Source of the DNA: Pseudovibrio japonicus
Lineage (GTDB): Bacteria > Pseudomonadota > Alphaproteobacteria > Rhizobiales > Stappiaceae
Assembly: GCF_014651595.1 (NCBI RefSeq)
Contig: NZ_BMXE01000002.1
Coordinates: 496,001-560,000, forward strand
DNA length: 64,000 nt
Direction: 5' to 3'
Below are positions 10,255 through 20,287 of the stretch, in pieces. The position numbers were made by a program, and so were the translations under genes. The notes beneath the pieces are model-generated. The model was not told where the DNA came from, did not search any database, and saw only the letters and a program-made list of their open reading frames with translations. Each line of letters starts with the position of its first letter. Positions within the stretch are counted from its first letter, which is position 1.

Positions 10255-10701
10255 CTATAGGCCTGTGGAGCCATGCCCGCCTGTGCCACGCTCTGTGGTT
10301 TCAAGCTCTTTGACTTCTTCGATCTGCACCTGCGTTACGGGTGCAACGACCATCTGAGCGATGCGCATTCCGCGCTCTATCACAAAAGGCTCATCACCCA
10401 AGTTAATGAGGATGACCATCACTTCACCGCGATAGTCAGCATCCACGGTTCCCGGTGTGTTAAGCACCGTCAGGCCATGTTTTGCAGCCAGACCGGAGCG
10501 GGGACGTACCTGTCCCTCATGGCCGGATGGCAGCGCAATGGAAAGGCCCGTTGGCACCATGGCCCTCTGGCCGGGCTTCAATTCAATTTGGTCATGATTT
10601 GCCGCCCGTAAATCCAAACCAGCGGCCTCAGCACTCTGGTAGGCAGGAAGCTCCAATCCCTCACTATGGGGAAGACGAGTAATCTTTAGTTTTGGTATCA
10701 T
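10255..10701 (-). CDS. dut: Deoxyuridine 5'-triphosphate nucleotidohydrolase (dUTPase)
   Basis: Dut hydrolyses dUTP to dUMP, keeping uracil out of DNA and feeding thymidylate synthesis. This is a trimeric-type dUTPase of 148 residues. The conserved motifs are in order: AGLDLRA (I), [11 protein letters not shown] (II), [13 protein letters not shown] (III), [10 protein letters not shown] (IV) and the C-terminal [10 protein letters not shown] (V). The gene is complete and 18 bases upstream of the HAD phosphatase, probably in the same transcript. Confidence 0.97.
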   Translation of the reverse strand: MIPKLKITRLPHSEGLELPAYQSAEAAGLDLRAANHDQIELKPGQRAMVPTGLSIALPSGHEGQVRPRSGLAAKHGLTVLNTPGTVDADYRGEVMVILINLGDEPFVIERGMRIAQMVVAPVTQVQIEEVKELETTERGTGGHGSTGL

Positions 10702-10912
10702 GAAGGCGCCTATTGATAAGAGGCCCCATATCTAGCAGCAGTTTCCAATTTCTTCCAGTGCCTCACGAAATCGGCGGTGTCGGCAATGGCAGATAGGGTC
10801 AGTTTTAGTGAACAGTCCTATCATCCTTACGGAGATTGGTTAGGAGTTAGCGATACAATAAACTGTTCGAGACAACACTTTCATCAACAAACCGAAACAA
10901 AAAGCGTTTCAC

Positions 10913-11689
10913 ATGAAACAATCGCCTCTCTTTTTACCGCACGGAGCACCGGACCTCATAATACGGCCTGAGCTAGAGGCTCATCAGTTTCTCAAAGCTC
11001 TTGCCATTTCAGTGAGTAAGCCGGACGCAATCGTGATCGTTTCGCCTCACTGGCAAACCGACCGGCTGAGCATCACTGCTGCTGGACCACTGAAGACAAT
11101 TCATGATTACGGCGGCTTTTCGCAGGAGCTCCGCGAGATTCAATATGCTGCTGAAGCTCCGGGCTGGCTGGTATCGCGGGTGCATGAAGCTATTACCCGC
11201 TATGGGCTCACGGTGTCCGAGGATGACAGCTGGGGGCTAGACCATGGCGCCTGGGTGCCCTTGGCCCTTGCCTTTCCCGAGGCCGATATCCCTGTTGTTC
11301 AGGTCTCCTTGCCGCGTTCTTACGGCAGTGAGGAAAGCTACAATCTGGGCCGTGCACTCGCTCCACTGGCGGAGCAGGGCATCCTTGTGATCGGCAGTGG
11401 TGCATTGACCCATAACTTTGACGAGGTGAGCAAAACCGGTGAGGTTCCTGACTGGGCGCTGGAATTTGATCATTGGATCAGCGGCTTGGCTCAACAGGGT
11501 GAGACTTGCGCGCTGCTTTCTTCTGGCAATCATCGGTACTACCAGAAAGCCTTGCCGACGGATGAGCACTTTCTTCCCTTCCTTGTGGCCTATGGCGCCG
11601 CCGGCGAAAACGCTTTCAGTGAGAAGCTACATGAGAGCTTTACCTACCGCTCAATCAGCATGAGTGCCTTTCGCTTCCACAGCAAGTAG
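10913..11689 (+). CDS. LigB-family extradiol dioxygenase, DODA/YgiD type
   Basis: This 258-residue protein belongs to the class III extradiol ring-cleavage dioxygenase (LigB) fold, in the 4,5-DOPA dioxygenase branch. Candidate metal-binding and catalytic histidines are His10 (FLPHGAP), His46 (SPHWQ), His111 (LDHGAW), His167 (GALTHNF) and His219 (DEHFLPF), spaced as in YgiD-like proteins. The natural substrate of bacterial members is usually unknown, so only the family is claimed. The start codon lies inside a 14-of-16 match to the parS sequence (10905-10920). Confidence 0.85.
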   Translation: MKQSPLFLPHGAPDLIIRPELEAHQFLKALAISVSKPDAIVIVSPHWQTDRLSITAAGPLKTIHDYGGFSQELREIQYAAEAPGWLVSRVHEAITRYGLTVSEDDSWGLDHGAWVPLALAFPEADIPVVQVSLPRSYGSEESYNLGRALAPLAEQGILVIGSGALTHNFDEVSKTGEVPDWALEFDHWISGLAQQGETCALLSSGNHRYYQKALPTDEHFLPFLVAYGAAGENAFSEKLHESFTYRSISMSAFRFHSK

Positions 11690-11756
11690 TGAGGTTTGAA
11701 GGGCTTCGCTCGACTGGTGTGGGGTGTTTGGCTCTGAAGTTAGAGCCTATCGCTCT

Positions 11757-11840
11757 GGATCCCGCATAAAGTGCGGGATGACGACAAGGGGCCTGTGCGT
11801 TGTGCCCCAACTGTCATCCCGGCCCCCGCGCCGGGACCCA
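11757..11840. repeat. REP-like pair of palindromes
   Basis: Two hairpins lie in opposite orientation: ATCCCGCA-TAAAG-TGCGGGAT (11759-11779) and TCCCGGC-loop-GCCGGGA (11817-11836). Their flanking GGGATGAC and GTCATCCC halves also pair with each other, so the whole can form one cruciform. The wording GTCATCCCGG...CCGGGACCC resembles dispersed extragenic palindromes common in alphaproteobacteria. Minus-strand ORFs here encode only the repeat. Confidence 0.7.
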
Positions 11841-12388
11841 TGCAGCGTCTTGGGTGCTGAATGTATAACCTTTGTGGAAAGGTGGGTGTGCGGAGCGAAG
11901 CGTCCGTACCGCAAAAAACTTATTCCCCTTAGGTTTTCCTCTCGTACAGTAAAAGACATGCCCACGTGACGGGCTGCTGGCGGAGCGACCGTCAGTGTGG
12001 CGTGGGTTGGGCGGGGCTGTTGGAAGACGTAACGCACCTTCTGGTGGTCCGGTGAACCGAACTTCAAACGTGGCCGCATGGTTTGAGGGGAAGGGCCCAG
12101 GAATATAGGGTATCACGCGGTTGCAAATGTGGGTGTCGCAATGGGGAAACCTTTTGTATCAGCCAACTTTGCCAAAGTCGGAGGAACTGTTCGCTCAGGA
12201 AAACCTGATTGGATAAGCCACTGTCTTTCCGGGAAACCGGCTATCGTACCTTATAGGCAAAAGAGGCGACGTAGTTCATCAAAAGAAAGCCCGGGCGAGG
12301 CGAGTAGCCACTGCCGAAGAAACTAATTCAATAAGTAGCGCAGGCACTGCCTGCTTGCCTTGCTCATCCCGCATCTCGGGTTTCATAT
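11841..12388. other. Gene-free stretch of unknown content before mutS
   Basis: About 550 bases hold no convincing ORF, and I could not match them to RNase P RNA, tmRNA, 6S RNA or SRP RNA. Several short GC-rich hairpins are visible, for example around 11890-11925 and 12215-12245. A 65-codon plus-strand ORF at 12129-12326 has no recognisable features. The stretch may be decayed sequence or an unidentified structured RNA. Confidence 0.4.
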
Positions 12389-12417
12389 GGAAACACCGCC
12401 GGAGATATCCAGCGGTG
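12389..12417 (-). terminator. Terminator downstream of mutS
   Basis: On the minus strand a 10-bp stem (CACCGCTGGA / TCCGGCGGTG, one G-U pair) with a 4-base loop is followed by TTTCC. It lies about 30 bases beyond the mutS stop codon. Confidence 0.6.
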
Positions 12418-12447
12418 CTATAGCTGTTTGCGGATTTAGAACTTTGC

Positions 12448-15186
12448 TCAGTTTGAGCTGAGTTCTTTGTGCTTTTGCTTGAGGGCGTAAAGCGCTTCCT
12501 GTGCCTGACGGGGTGTCATGTCGTCAGGATCAAAGGTGTCCAGCAACTCAACCAGCTCATTGGAGACAGAGGCTTCTTCGTTTTCTTCCGGCTCCGGAAT
12601 GGTTTCCAGAGGCTGGGAGAACGAGGCGAAGAGGGGCAGGTCATCCAGCAGTGTTTCAGAAGGTTTGTTGGTGTCCTGCTCTTCAAGCTGTATCAGGATC
12701 TTTTGCGCGCGGTTGACAACCGACTTGGGCAGGCCAGCAAGCTTTGCCACCTGAATACCGTAGGAACGATCTGCTGCGCCTTCGACGATCTCGTGTAGGA
12801 AGACCACATCGCCTTTCCATTCCTTTACACGAACGGTTGCGTTGTTGAGACGCTCCAAGCGCTGGGAAAGCGCTGTGATTTCATGGTAGTGGGTCGCGAA
12901 GAGCGAACGGGAACGGTTGGTTTCATGCAGATGCTCGATGGCTGCCCAAGCGATAGAAAGGCCGTCAAACGTTGCCGTACCGCGTCCAATTTCATCAAGA
13001 ATAACCAGCGAGCGGTCAGTGGCCTGATTGAGGATAGCAGCGGTTTCCACCATCTCGACCATGAAGGTTGAGCGGCCTCTTGCGAGATCATCGGCAGCAC
13101 CCACACGTGAGAACAGGCGATCCACGACACCAATGTGCGCGTTTGTTGCGGGAACGAAACTACCCATTTGCGCCAGTACCGCGATGAGAGCGTTCTGGCG
13201 CAGGAAGGTGGATTTACCGGCCATGTTTGGACCGGTGATCAGCCAGATCTGGCCGTTTTTGTAGGAATCCTGCGGTCCAAGATCGGCGTTGTTTGCCACA
13301 AATGGTTCACCGGTTTTGCGCAGGGCCTGCTCAACAACCGGATGGCGGCCGCCTTCAATGGTGAAGGCGAGTGAGCCGTCGACGGTTGGACGGGTGTAGT
13401 TTTCCGCTTCTGCCAAAACAGCGAGTGAGGTGGAAACGTCCAGTATGGCGAGCGCTTCGGCGGCGGACTTGATCAGGCCGCCGGCTTCAACAACGGCTTT
13501 GGTGAGCTCGTTGAAGATTTCCAGCTCGATCGCCAGTGCGCGTTCGCCGGCGCTGGCAATCTTGCTTTCCAGATCCGCAAGTTCGGTGGTGGTGAAGCGC
13601 ATGGCGCCAGCCATGGTCTGGCGGTGGATGAAGCGGGCAGGGTCATCCTTCATGGGATCACACTGCGCGGTCGGCGCTTCCATGAACCAGCCGAGCACGT
13701 TGTTGTGCTTGATCTTCAGGGAGCGGATGCCAAGCTCTTCGGCCAGATCAGCCTGCATCTGTGCGATGACTTTGCGGCTCTGGTCGCGCAGGGCTTTGAG
13801 CTCATCAAGGTCAGCGTGATACCCCGGCGCGACGAAGCCGCCGTCGCGCTTGAGGAGTGGCGGTTCTTCAGCAATTGCCTGCGCGAGCTTTTGACCGAGT
13901 GCGTGCGGGGCTTGCTCCAGCTTTTGAACGGCCGCGGCAACTTCCTGCGGGAAAGCGCCACCAGAAGCGAGAAGACCCGCGATTTCCTGCGCAGACTTCA
14001 TTGCAGTGGCGATGGACTGCAGGTCACGCGGGCCGCCGCGGTCAACTGCCAGACGGGACAGCGCACGGGACATATCCGGAGCGGACTTGAGCAGTCCGCG
14101 GATATCCTCGCGCTGCATGGTGTCAGAGGCGAAAAACGCAATGGTATCCTGACGGTGGCGGATTTGCTCCGGGTCTGTCAGAGGTCCGGCCAGACGGCTT
14201 GCCAGCAGGCGGGAGCCAGCGCCGGTCACGGTTTTGTCGATAGCAGACAGCAGGCTGCCACGGCGTTCGCCGGAAAGGGTACGCGTCAGCTCAAGGTTGG
14301 CGCGGGTTGCCGGATCAATCAGCAACTGGCCTGCTGCAGCCTCTTTGACCGGCGGGTCCAAAGGAGGGCGCTCGCCCAGCTGGGTTTTGTCGATGTAGGC
14401 CAGAATGCCACTGGCTGCGATCAGTTCAGCGCGGGTGTAGTTGGCAAAACCATCCAGCGTGCCCACGGAGAAGTAGGTGGAGAGGCGATCCTGAGCAGTC
14501 GCGCCATCAAAGAATGTGCGTGGTACAGGAGAAAGGGCGGCGCCAAGTCCTTCGACTGTCGCGCGCAACTCGGTTCCCTGTAGCAGAGCATCTGCGAGGA
14601 CCAGCTCGGAGGGATCGATACGCGCCAGATCAGCAGCGAGACGGACGTCATCGCTTTCGGCAACGCGGAACATGCCAGTGGACATGTCGATCCACGCAAG
14701 GCCGTAAAGATTGCCGTCTACCGCACTGCCGCTTTTCACTCGTGCCAAGGAGGCGAGGAAGTTGTTTCGTTTTGCATCCAGAAGGCGATCTTCGGTGATC
14801 GTTCCTGGTGTTACGAGGCGCACGACGTCGCGACGGACAACGGATTTCGCGCCACGCTTCTTGGCTTCTGCGGGACTTTCTGTCTGCTCACACACAGACA
14901 CACGGTGGCCAAGACCAATCAGCTTTTGCAGATAATCATCAGCAGCATGCACAGGAACCCCGCACATGGGAATATCATCGCCATTATGCTTGCCGCGCTT
15001 GGTCAGCGTAATTCCGAGAGACTGGGATGCGATCTCCGCATCTTCGAAGAACAGCTCGTAGAAATCGCCCATTCTGTAGAACAGGAGGCTGTCCGGATTA
15101 GCCGTCTTAATCTCAATATATTGCGCCATCATGGGCGTGACGCGGCCTTTTGCTGGGGAAGGCTTTTGAATATCTGCTGTAGTCAT
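12448..15186 (-). CDS. mutS: DNA mismatch repair protein MutS
   Basis: MutS recognises mismatches and starts repair with MutL. The start chosen gives 912 residues beginning [10 protein letters not shown]; a 13-codon extension up to 15225 is also open, and neither start has a clear ribosome site. The mismatch-reading motif [11 protein letters not shown] lies in domain I. The ATPase has Walker [14 protein letters not shown] and Walker [17 protein letters not shown], with the signature [10 protein letters not shown]. The C-terminal [20 protein letters not shown] segment suits a dimerisation tail. It is divergent from maeB. Confidence 0.97.
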   Translation of the reverse strand: MTTADIQKPSPAKGRVTPMMAQYIEIKTANPDSLLFYRMGDFYELFFEDAEIASQSLGITLTKRGKHNGDDIPMCGVPVHAADDYLQKLIGLGHRVSVCEQTESPAEAKKRGAKSVVRRDVVRLVTPGTITEDRLLDAKRNNFLASLARVKSGSAVDGNLYGLAWIDMSTGMFRVAESDDVRLAADLARIDPSELVLADALLQGTELRATVEGLGAALSPVPRTFFDGATAQDRLSTYFSVGTLDGFANYTRAELIAASGILAYIDKTQLGERPPLDPPVKEAAAGQLLIDPATRANLELTRTLSGERRGSLLSAIDKTVTGAGSRLLASRLAGPLTDPEQIRHRQDTIAFFASDTMQREDIRGLLKSAPDMSRALSRLAVDRGGPRDLQSIATAMKSAQEIAGLLASGGAFPQEVAAAVQKLEQAPHALGQKLAQAIAEEPPLLKRDGGFVAPGYHADLDELKALRDQSRKVIAQMQADLAEELGIRSLKIKHNNVLGWFMEAPTAQCDPMKDDPARFIHRQTMAGAMRFTTTELADLESKIASAGERALAIELEIFNELTKAVVEAGGLIKSAAEALAILDVSTSLAVLAEAENYTRPTVDGSLAFTIEGGRHPVVEQALRKTGEPFVANNADLGPQDSYKNGQIWLITGPNMAGKSTFLRQNALIAVLAQMGSFVPATNAHIGVVDRLFSRVGAADDLARGRSTFMVEMVETAAILNQATDRSLVILDEIGRGTATFDGLSIAWAAIEHLHETNRSRSLFATHYHEITALSQRLERLNNATVRVKEWKGDVVFLHEIVEGAADRSYGIQVAKLAGLPKSVVNRAQKILIQLEEQDTNKPSETLLDDLPLFASFSQPLETIPEPEENEEASVSNELVELLDTFDPDDMTPRQAQEALYALKQKHKELSSN

Positions 15187-15326
15187 GGCGCAGACACTAG
15201 CAAATGGTTCTATGTGTTTCACCAATGACCGCCGAGTTCACCGCTTGAGAACGTGGATTTACGGGGATAAGGTCCAACAAAGATACACGAAAAGAATACT
15301 GCGCATAAGGGTGAGGATTTTTTCAC

Positions 15327-17609
15327 ATGCCGACCACAGATAAAACAGCAAGCTCTCAGGTCAGGTTCACTGATCAGGATGCGCTGGCCTTCCACCAAGA
15401 AGGAAAGCCGGGCAAGCTTGAGATTTCGCCAACCAAACCAATGGCCACCCAGCGTGACCTGAGTTTGGCCTATTCTCCGGGCGTTGCTGTACCTGTGCTG
15501 GCAATCGCAGAGGATGAAAGCAAAGCCTACGATTACACCACCAAAGGCAACATGGTGGCGGTTATCTCCAACGGTACTGCCATTCTGGGGCTTGGGAACC
15601 TGGGTGCGCTGGCTTCCAAACCGGTGATGGAAGGCAAGTCCGTTCTTTTCAAACGCTTTGCAGATGTAGATTCGATTGATCTTGAGGTGGATACCTCAGA
15701 CGTAGAAGAATTCATCAATAGTGTGAAACACCTTGGCCCGTCGTTTGGCGGCATCAACCTTGAGGACATCAAGGCCCCTGATTGCTTTATCATCGAGCAG
15801 CGTCTTCGTGAGATCATGGACATTCCGGTGTTCCACGACGATCAGCACGGCACCGCAATCATTGCAGCTGCCGGTCTGATCAACGCGGTCCATATGACGG
15901 AACGCGATATGAAAGACGTGAAGGTGGTCTGTAATGGCGCCGGTGCAGCTGGTATCGCGTGTATCGAGCTTGTCAAAGCGATGGGTGTTCCGCATGAGAA
16001 CGTTATTCTCTGCGACACGAAAGGCGTAATTTATCAGGGTCGTGAAGCTGGTATGAACCAGTGGAAGAGCGCCCATGCTGTGAAAACGGACAAGCGTACG
16101 CTTGAGGACGCGCTGGACGGGGCGGATGTGTTCTTTGGTGTATCCGTGAAGGGTGCTTTGACGCCTAAGATGGTGAAGAGCATGGCGCCGAACCCGATCA
16201 TCTTTGCGATGGCGAACCCGGATCCTGAAATCACACCGGAAGAAGCACACGCAGTTCGTTCTGATGCGATTGTTGCGACCGGGCGTTCGGACTATCCGAA
16301 CCAAGTGAACAACGTTCTTGGCTTCCCTTACATCTTCCGCGGTGCGCTGGATGTTCATGCAACTACCATCAACGACGAGATGAAAGTTGCTTGTGCTCAG
16401 GCGCTTGCGGAACTGGCTCGTGAAGACGTTCCCGATGAAGTTGCAGCAGCTTATCGCGGTAGCCGCCCTCGTTTCGGTCCCGAATACATTATTCCTGTGC
16501 CGTTCGATCCTCGCCTGATTTCGCGTATTCCTCAGGCTGTTGCACAGGCGGCGATGGACAGTGGTGTGGCGCGTCGTCCGATTGTGGACATGGATGCGTA
16601 TGGCGCACAGCTTCAGGGACGCCGTGATCCGATTGCAGGAACGCTGCAGCGGATCATCTCCAAAGTGCGCCAAAACCCGAAGCGTATCGTGTTTGCAGAA
16701 GGCGAGGAGCCTGCTGTTATTCGTGCGGCCTCTACCTTTGTTGCACAGGGACTGGGTGAAGCGATCCTTGTTGGCCGTGAAGACGAAATCCGCGCCAATG
16801 CGACGTCTGCAGGTGTTGATGTGAACCGTCCGGGCATTCGTCTGGAAAGTGCACGGTCTTCCAACCGCAATACGGATTACGCCGAGTACCTGTATTCCCG
16901 CTTGCAGCGCAGTGGTTATCTGCAGCGAGACTGTCAGCGTCTTGTCAACAACGACCGTAACTACTGGGCAGCTATCATGGTTGCACGGGGGGATGCGGAT
17001 GGCGTTGTGACGGGAACGACGCGAAACTATTCGGTGGTACTGGACACCATCCGCCGCTGCATCGATATCAAGCCGGGACACCGCGTTATTGGCGTTTCTA
17101 TCGTGGTTACACCGGGCAAAACCGTTCTGGTGGCAGATACTGCTGTTCACGAGATGCCTACTTCTGAGGAACTGGCGGATATTGCAGAGGAAGCAGCACA
17201 TGTTGCGCGCCGCCTTGGGTCTGAACCGCGTATCGCCATGCTGGCGTATTCCACATTCGGTCATCCGCGCGGGGAACGTACGGAGCGCCTCCAGGAAGCA
17301 GTGAAAATCCTCGATCGTCGTCGTGTGGACTTTGAGTATGAGGGCGAGATGAATGCGGATATCGCGCTCAATATGGAAAAGATGGCCGCCTATCCATTCT
17401 CACGTCTGAATGGACCTGCAAACGTGCTGGTTATGCCAGCGTTCCACTCTGCTTCCATTGCGACAAAACTGCTGGAAGAGCTTGGTGGATCCACTCTGAT
17501 CGGGCCGTTGCTGGTTGGTTTGGATAAACCGGTTCAGATTGTTCCGATGGGTGCGAAAGACAGCGAGATTTTCAACATGGCTGCAATTGCCGCCTACAAC
17601 ATCACCTAG
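15327..17609 (+). CDS. maeB: NADP-dependent malic enzyme with phosphotransacetylase-like domain
   Basis: MaeB decarboxylates malate to pyruvate, making NADPH. The 760-residue chimeric form has a malic enzyme domain (about residues 1-430; DDQHGTAIIAAAGL, the nucleotide-binding GAGAAGIACIEL, and FAMANPDPEI). It is followed by a phosphotransacetylase-like domain (about 440-760; ending in GLDKPVQIVPMGA), which is regulatory rather than catalytic in studied enzymes. It is divergent from mutS, an arrangement I recall from rhizobia, where glnD is often close by; here glnD is 13 kb away. A terminator follows at once. Confidence 0.96.
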   Translation: MPTTDKTASSQVRFTDQDALAFHQEGKPGKLEISPTKPMATQRDLSLAYSPGVAVPVLAIAEDESKAYDYTTKGNMVAVISNGTAILGLGNLGALASKPVMEGKSVLFKRFADVDSIDLEVDTSDVEEFINSVKHLGPSFGGINLEDIKAPDCFIIEQRLREIMDIPVFHDDQHGTAIIAAAGLINAVHMTERDMKDVKVVCNGAGAAGIACIELVKAMGVPHENVILCDTKGVIYQGREAGMNQWKSAHAVKTDKRTLEDALDGADVFFGVSVKGALTPKMVKSMAPNPIIFAMANPDPEITPEEAHAVRSDAIVATGRSDYPNQVNNVLGFPYIFRGALDVHATTINDEMKVACAQALAELAREDVPDEVAAAYRGSRPRFGPEYIIPVPFDPRLISRIPQAVAQAAMDSGVARRPIVDMDAYGAQLQGRRDPIAGTLQRIISKVRQNPKRIVFAEGEEPAVIRAASTFVAQGLGEAILVGREDEIRANATSAGVDVNRPGIRLESARSSNRNTDYAEYLYSRLQRSGYLQRDCQRLVNNDRNYWAAIMVARGDADGVVTGTTRNYSVVLDTIRRCIDIKPGHRVIGVSIVVTPGKTVLVADTAVHEMPTSEELADIAEEAAHVARRLGSEPRIAMLAYSTFGHPRGERTERLQEAVKILDRRRVDFEYEGEMNADIALNMEKMAAYPFSRLNGPANVLVMPAFHSASIATKLLEELGGSTLIGPLLVGLDKPVQIVPMGAKDSEIFNMAAIAAYNIT

Positions 17610-17631
17610 GTCTATCCGACCTATGAGATTG

Positions 17632-17660
17632 AAAAAGCGCCGTATCAGCGGCGCTTTTTT
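17632..17660 (+). terminator. Intrinsic terminator after maeB
   Basis: An 11-bp stem (AAAAAGCGCCG / CGGCGCTTTTT) with a 6-base loop ends in a T run. Confidence 0.9.
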
Positions 17661-17864
17661 ATTCCCCAAGCCTCTGGCGGGGTTACGCTTTCAGTGAGAC
17701 GCATTGATCTTGAGCAGTACATTCGTGAGAAAGCGCTCCGAGATTAAGACCGAAGCGCTTGCTGTTTTACATTTTAAAGGGGATGTGAATGCTGGCAACG
17801 GGAACGGTGCTTCTCAACAGAGGAAGTAGGGTTGAGAAGCTCGCCGGGGATTGCGGCACGTTGA

Positions 17865-18221
17865 TTAAACGCGACGCATGTATCTTGCGTGAACCCAGCC
17901 AATTTGCTCACCGTTGCGCCGGTTTTGGACTCCCAACCATTCGCCTTGGCAATCCATTACATGAATTACCTGGTTTGGAACAAGGTTGCCGATTACGCTG
18001 TAGTTGGTTCCAGGCCCCAAACGAATGTTAAGAACACCGGAACTCAGGCCCAATGCTGCATACTCGCCAGCACATCTTCCATTGAACTGCATAGGCACAT
18101 CTGGCCGGATAGGATAGTATGGATTAGGTGCCTGTGCGAGGGCGCTGGTTGAAAAAGCAACGAGCGCTCCACATATACCAAGTGTCATCAGATGACCGCG
18201 GTTAACTCCAGATTTTCTCAT
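17865..18221 (-). CDS. Small exported SH3-domain protein
   Basis: This 118-residue protein has an N-terminal signal peptide (MRKSGVNRGH followed by LMTLGICGALVAFSTSALA, likely cut before QAP) and a C-terminal bacterial SH3 (SH3b) domain, GVLNIRLGPGTNYSVIG to GWVHARYM. Such domains usually bind cell-wall material; the specific role is unknown. The ATG at 18221 is chosen because AGGATCA precedes it, while the longer frame starts at a TTG without a ribosome site. Cysteines flank the domain (GRCAG and MDCQG) and might form a disulfide in the periplasm. Confidence 0.75.
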   Translation of the reverse strand: MRKSGVNRGHLMTLGICGALVAFSTSALAQAPNPYYPIRPDVPMQFNGRCAGEYAALGLSSGVLNIRLGPGTNYSVIGNLVPNQVIHVMDCQGEWLGVQNRRNGEQIGWVHARYMRRV

Positions 18222-18324
18222 TGATCCTGTCCAATTCAGGTTCTGCAAATTCCAGAACAGGGTGACAAACCCTGATTATTTTGGTCTAACGGTCAATCTG
18301 GTATTGCTTGAACACGGTGCAAAT

Positions 18325-18978
18325 ATGGACTTTTCCGCTATGATTAAGATCTGCGGCATCTCAACGAAAGAAACTGCGGACGCGGTTACGAAAGAACAAG
18401 CCGATATGATCGGATTTGTCTTTTTTCCAAAGAGTCCACGGCACGTTTCCGTCGCGCAAGCGAAGGAGCTGGTTGACCATGTGCGTGGCAAGATCAAGAT
18501 TGTTGCGCTGACCGTGAATATGGATGATGCGGGACTGAAGGAAATCGTCGACAATATCGCGCCGGACATCTTACAGCTGCATGGCAGTGAAAGCCCTGAG
18601 CGCTGTGCATACATTCGCGAGACCTTCGGCGTTCCCGTGATGAAGGCCTTTGGGATTTCCTCAAGTGAAGATATTGAGGCACTTCAACCTTATATTCCGC
18701 ATGTAGACAGATTTCTGCTTGATGCAAAGCCACCAAAAAATTCCGATATTCCGGGAGGAAATGGTGTCAGCTTTGACTGGAAACTGTTACAAGGCCTAAA
18801 ACTTGGAAAGCCTATCATGCTTTCTGGCGGCCTAAGCCCTGCAAACGTCCGGGAAGCCCTGGCTATCTCCGGCGTGAGTGATGTCGATGTTTCATCCGGC
18901 GTAGAACGCGAGAAGGGCGTCAAGGACATCGAGTTGATTGAGGCTTTTGTGCGTGAAGCGCGCAGCGTTGCCGAGTGA
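18325..18978 (+). CDS. trpF: Phosphoribosylanthranilate isomerase
   Basis: TrpF isomerises phosphoribosylanthranilate, the third step of tryptophan synthesis. It is a TIM barrel of 217 residues from the start used here. The active-site Cys is in MIKICGIS near the N-terminus, the conserved DILQLHGSESPERC is present, and the catalytic Asp is probably the one in DVDVSSGVE. An upstream ATG at 18262 would add 21 unconserved residues, and a start five codons later is also possible. It is followed by trpB after 15 bases, but trpA and the rest of the usual block are missing downstream. Confidence 0.94.
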   Translation: MDFSAMIKICGISTKETADAVTKEQADMIGFVFFPKSPRHVSVAQAKELVDHVRGKIKIVALTVNMDDAGLKEIVDNIAPDILQLHGSESPERCAYIRETFGVPVMKAFGISSSEDIEALQPYIPHVDRFLLDAKPPKNSDIPGGNGVSFDWKLLQGLKLGKPIMLSGGLSPANVREALAISGVSDVDVSSGVEREKGVKDIELIEAFVREARSVAE

Positions 18979-18993
18979 ATTTGGGAAGAGTTA

Positions 18994-20208
18994 ATGAACC
19001 AGCAAGTCAACACATTGCGTTCAGGTCCGGATGATCGCGGACACTTTGGAGATTTTGGCGGTCGTTTCGTTGCTGAAACGCTCATGCCTTTGATCCTGGA
19101 TCTGGAGAAGGCTTACAATGACGCAAAAGCTGATCCGGCTTATGCGGCAGAGCTGAAGAACCTGAACACCCACTATACCGGTCGCCCATCTGCGCTGTAT
19201 TTTGCTGAACGCCTGACTGAAGAGCTGGGCGGCGCGAAGGTCTACTTTAAGCGCGATGAGCTGAACCATACCGGTTCCCACAAGATCAACAACTGTATTG
19301 GTCAGATCCTGCTTGCCAAGCGCATGGGCAAAACCCGTATTATCGCAGAGACCGGAGCAGGTCAGCACGGGGTTGCAACGGCGACGGTGTGCGCACGCTT
19401 TGGTTTGCCATGCGTTGTTTACATGGGTGCGACCGACGTTGAGCGTCAGAAGCCGAACGTGTTCCGCATGAAGCTTCTGGGTGCTGAAATTGTTCCCGTT
19501 ACTGCCGGTGCTGGTACTCTTAAAGATGCGATGAACGAAGCGCTGCGTGACTGGGTGACCAACGTGGATGACACGTATTACCTGATCGGCACAGCTGCTG
19601 GCCCGCATCCGTATCCGGAGATGGTTCGTGATTTCCAATCCGTGATTGGTGAGGAAACCAAGAAGCAGTTGATGGAAGTGGAAGGCAGATTGCCGGACGC
19701 TCTTGTTGCAGCTGTTGGCGGTGGCTCTAACGCGATTGGTCTGTTCCACCCGTTCCTAGATGATCCATCTGTCGAGATTTACGGTGTTGAAGCTGGTGGT
19801 AAAGGCCTTGAAGGTGAAGAGCACTGTGCATCCCTGAATGCAGGTAAGCCGGGTGTGTTGCATGGCAACCGCACCTACCTGCTGCAGGATGATGACGGGC
19901 AGATCCTTGAAGGACATTCCGTTTCTGCCGGACTGGATTACCCTGGTATCGGCCCTGAGCATTCCTGGCTGAAGGATACAGGCCGCGTGAACTACGTGCC
20001 TGCGACCGATGAAGAAGCTCTGGATGCCTTCCAGATGCTGACCCGCGTTGAGGGTATCATTCCGGCGCTGGAGCCAAGCCATGCACTGGCTCAGGTGATC
20101 AAGATGGCGCCGAAGATGGATAAAGACCAGATCATCGTCATGAACCTCTGTGGTCGTGGTGATAAGGACGTTTTCACCGTTGGTAAGATCCTTGGGTTTG
20201 ACCTGTAA
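18994..20208 (+). CDS. trpB: Tryptophan synthase beta chain
   Basis: TrpB is the PLP enzyme that condenses indole with serine to give tryptophan, working in an alpha2-beta2 complex with TrpA. At 404 residues it is a standard TrpB1 form. The PLP lysine is in [13 protein letters not shown]. The [13 protein letters not shown] loop and the phosphate-binding GGGSNAIG are intact, as is the C-terminal CGRGDKD. It forms a two-gene unit with trpF and is closed by a terminator at 20230-20256. Its usual partner trpA lies about 13 kb upstream. Confidence 0.97.
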   Translation: MNQQVNTLRSGPDDRGHFGDFGGRFVAETLMPLILDLEKAYNDAKADPAYAAELKNLNTHYTGRPSALYFAERLTEELGGAKVYFKRDELNHTGSHKINNCIGQILLAKRMGKTRIIAETGAGQHGVATATVCARFGLPCVVYMGATDVERQKPNVFRMKLLGAEIVPVTAGAGTLKDAMNEALRDWVTNVDDTYYLIGTAAGPHPYPEMVRDFQSVIGEETKKQLMEVEGRLPDALVAAVGGGSNAIGLFHPFLDDPSVEIYGVEAGGKGLEGEEHCASLNAGKPGVLHGNRTYLLQDDDGQILEGHSVSAGLDYPGIGPEHSWLKDTGRVNYVPATDEEALDAFQMLTRVEGIIPALEPSHALAQVIKMAPKMDKDQIIVMNLCGRGDKDVFTVGKILGFDL

Positions 20209-20229
20209 GATCCTATGAATATTACGAGA

Positions 20230-20256
20230 AAGGCGAGCACCTGGCTCGCCTTTTTT
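20230..20256 (+). terminator. Intrinsic terminator after trpB
   Basis: A 9-bp stem (AAGGCGAGC / GCTCGCCTT) with loop ACCTG is followed by a T run. It closes trpF-trpB where trpA would normally follow. Confidence 0.9.
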
Positions 20257-20287
20257 GTTTCCGCACATTGAATCGGATGTGAAACGA

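Noticed and set aside
11747-12079. 110-codon minus-strand ORF in the gap before mutS
   Set aside because: Its C-terminal part is encoded by the REP-like palindromes and the rest has no recognisable pattern.
11841-12388. RNase P RNA or tmRNA gene
   Set aside because: I looked for the conserved GGAAAGTCC, GGTAAGGGTGAAA and ACAGAA blocks and for a tmRNA tag frame on both strands and found none.
13624-14583. 319-codon plus-strand ORF opposite mutS
   Set aside because: Shadow of mutS; no recognisable motif.
15696-17264. 522-codon minus-strand ORF opposite maeB
   Set aside because: It is antisense to a conserved enzyme and its product is rich in Arg, His, Cys and Asn with no domain. It is a codon shadow of the real gene.
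17809-17840. Perfect 10-bp inverted repeat GCTTCTCAAC/GTTGAGAAGC after the SH3 gene
   Set aside because: The 12-base loop and lack of a T run on either strand make it a poor terminator; no other function can be supported.
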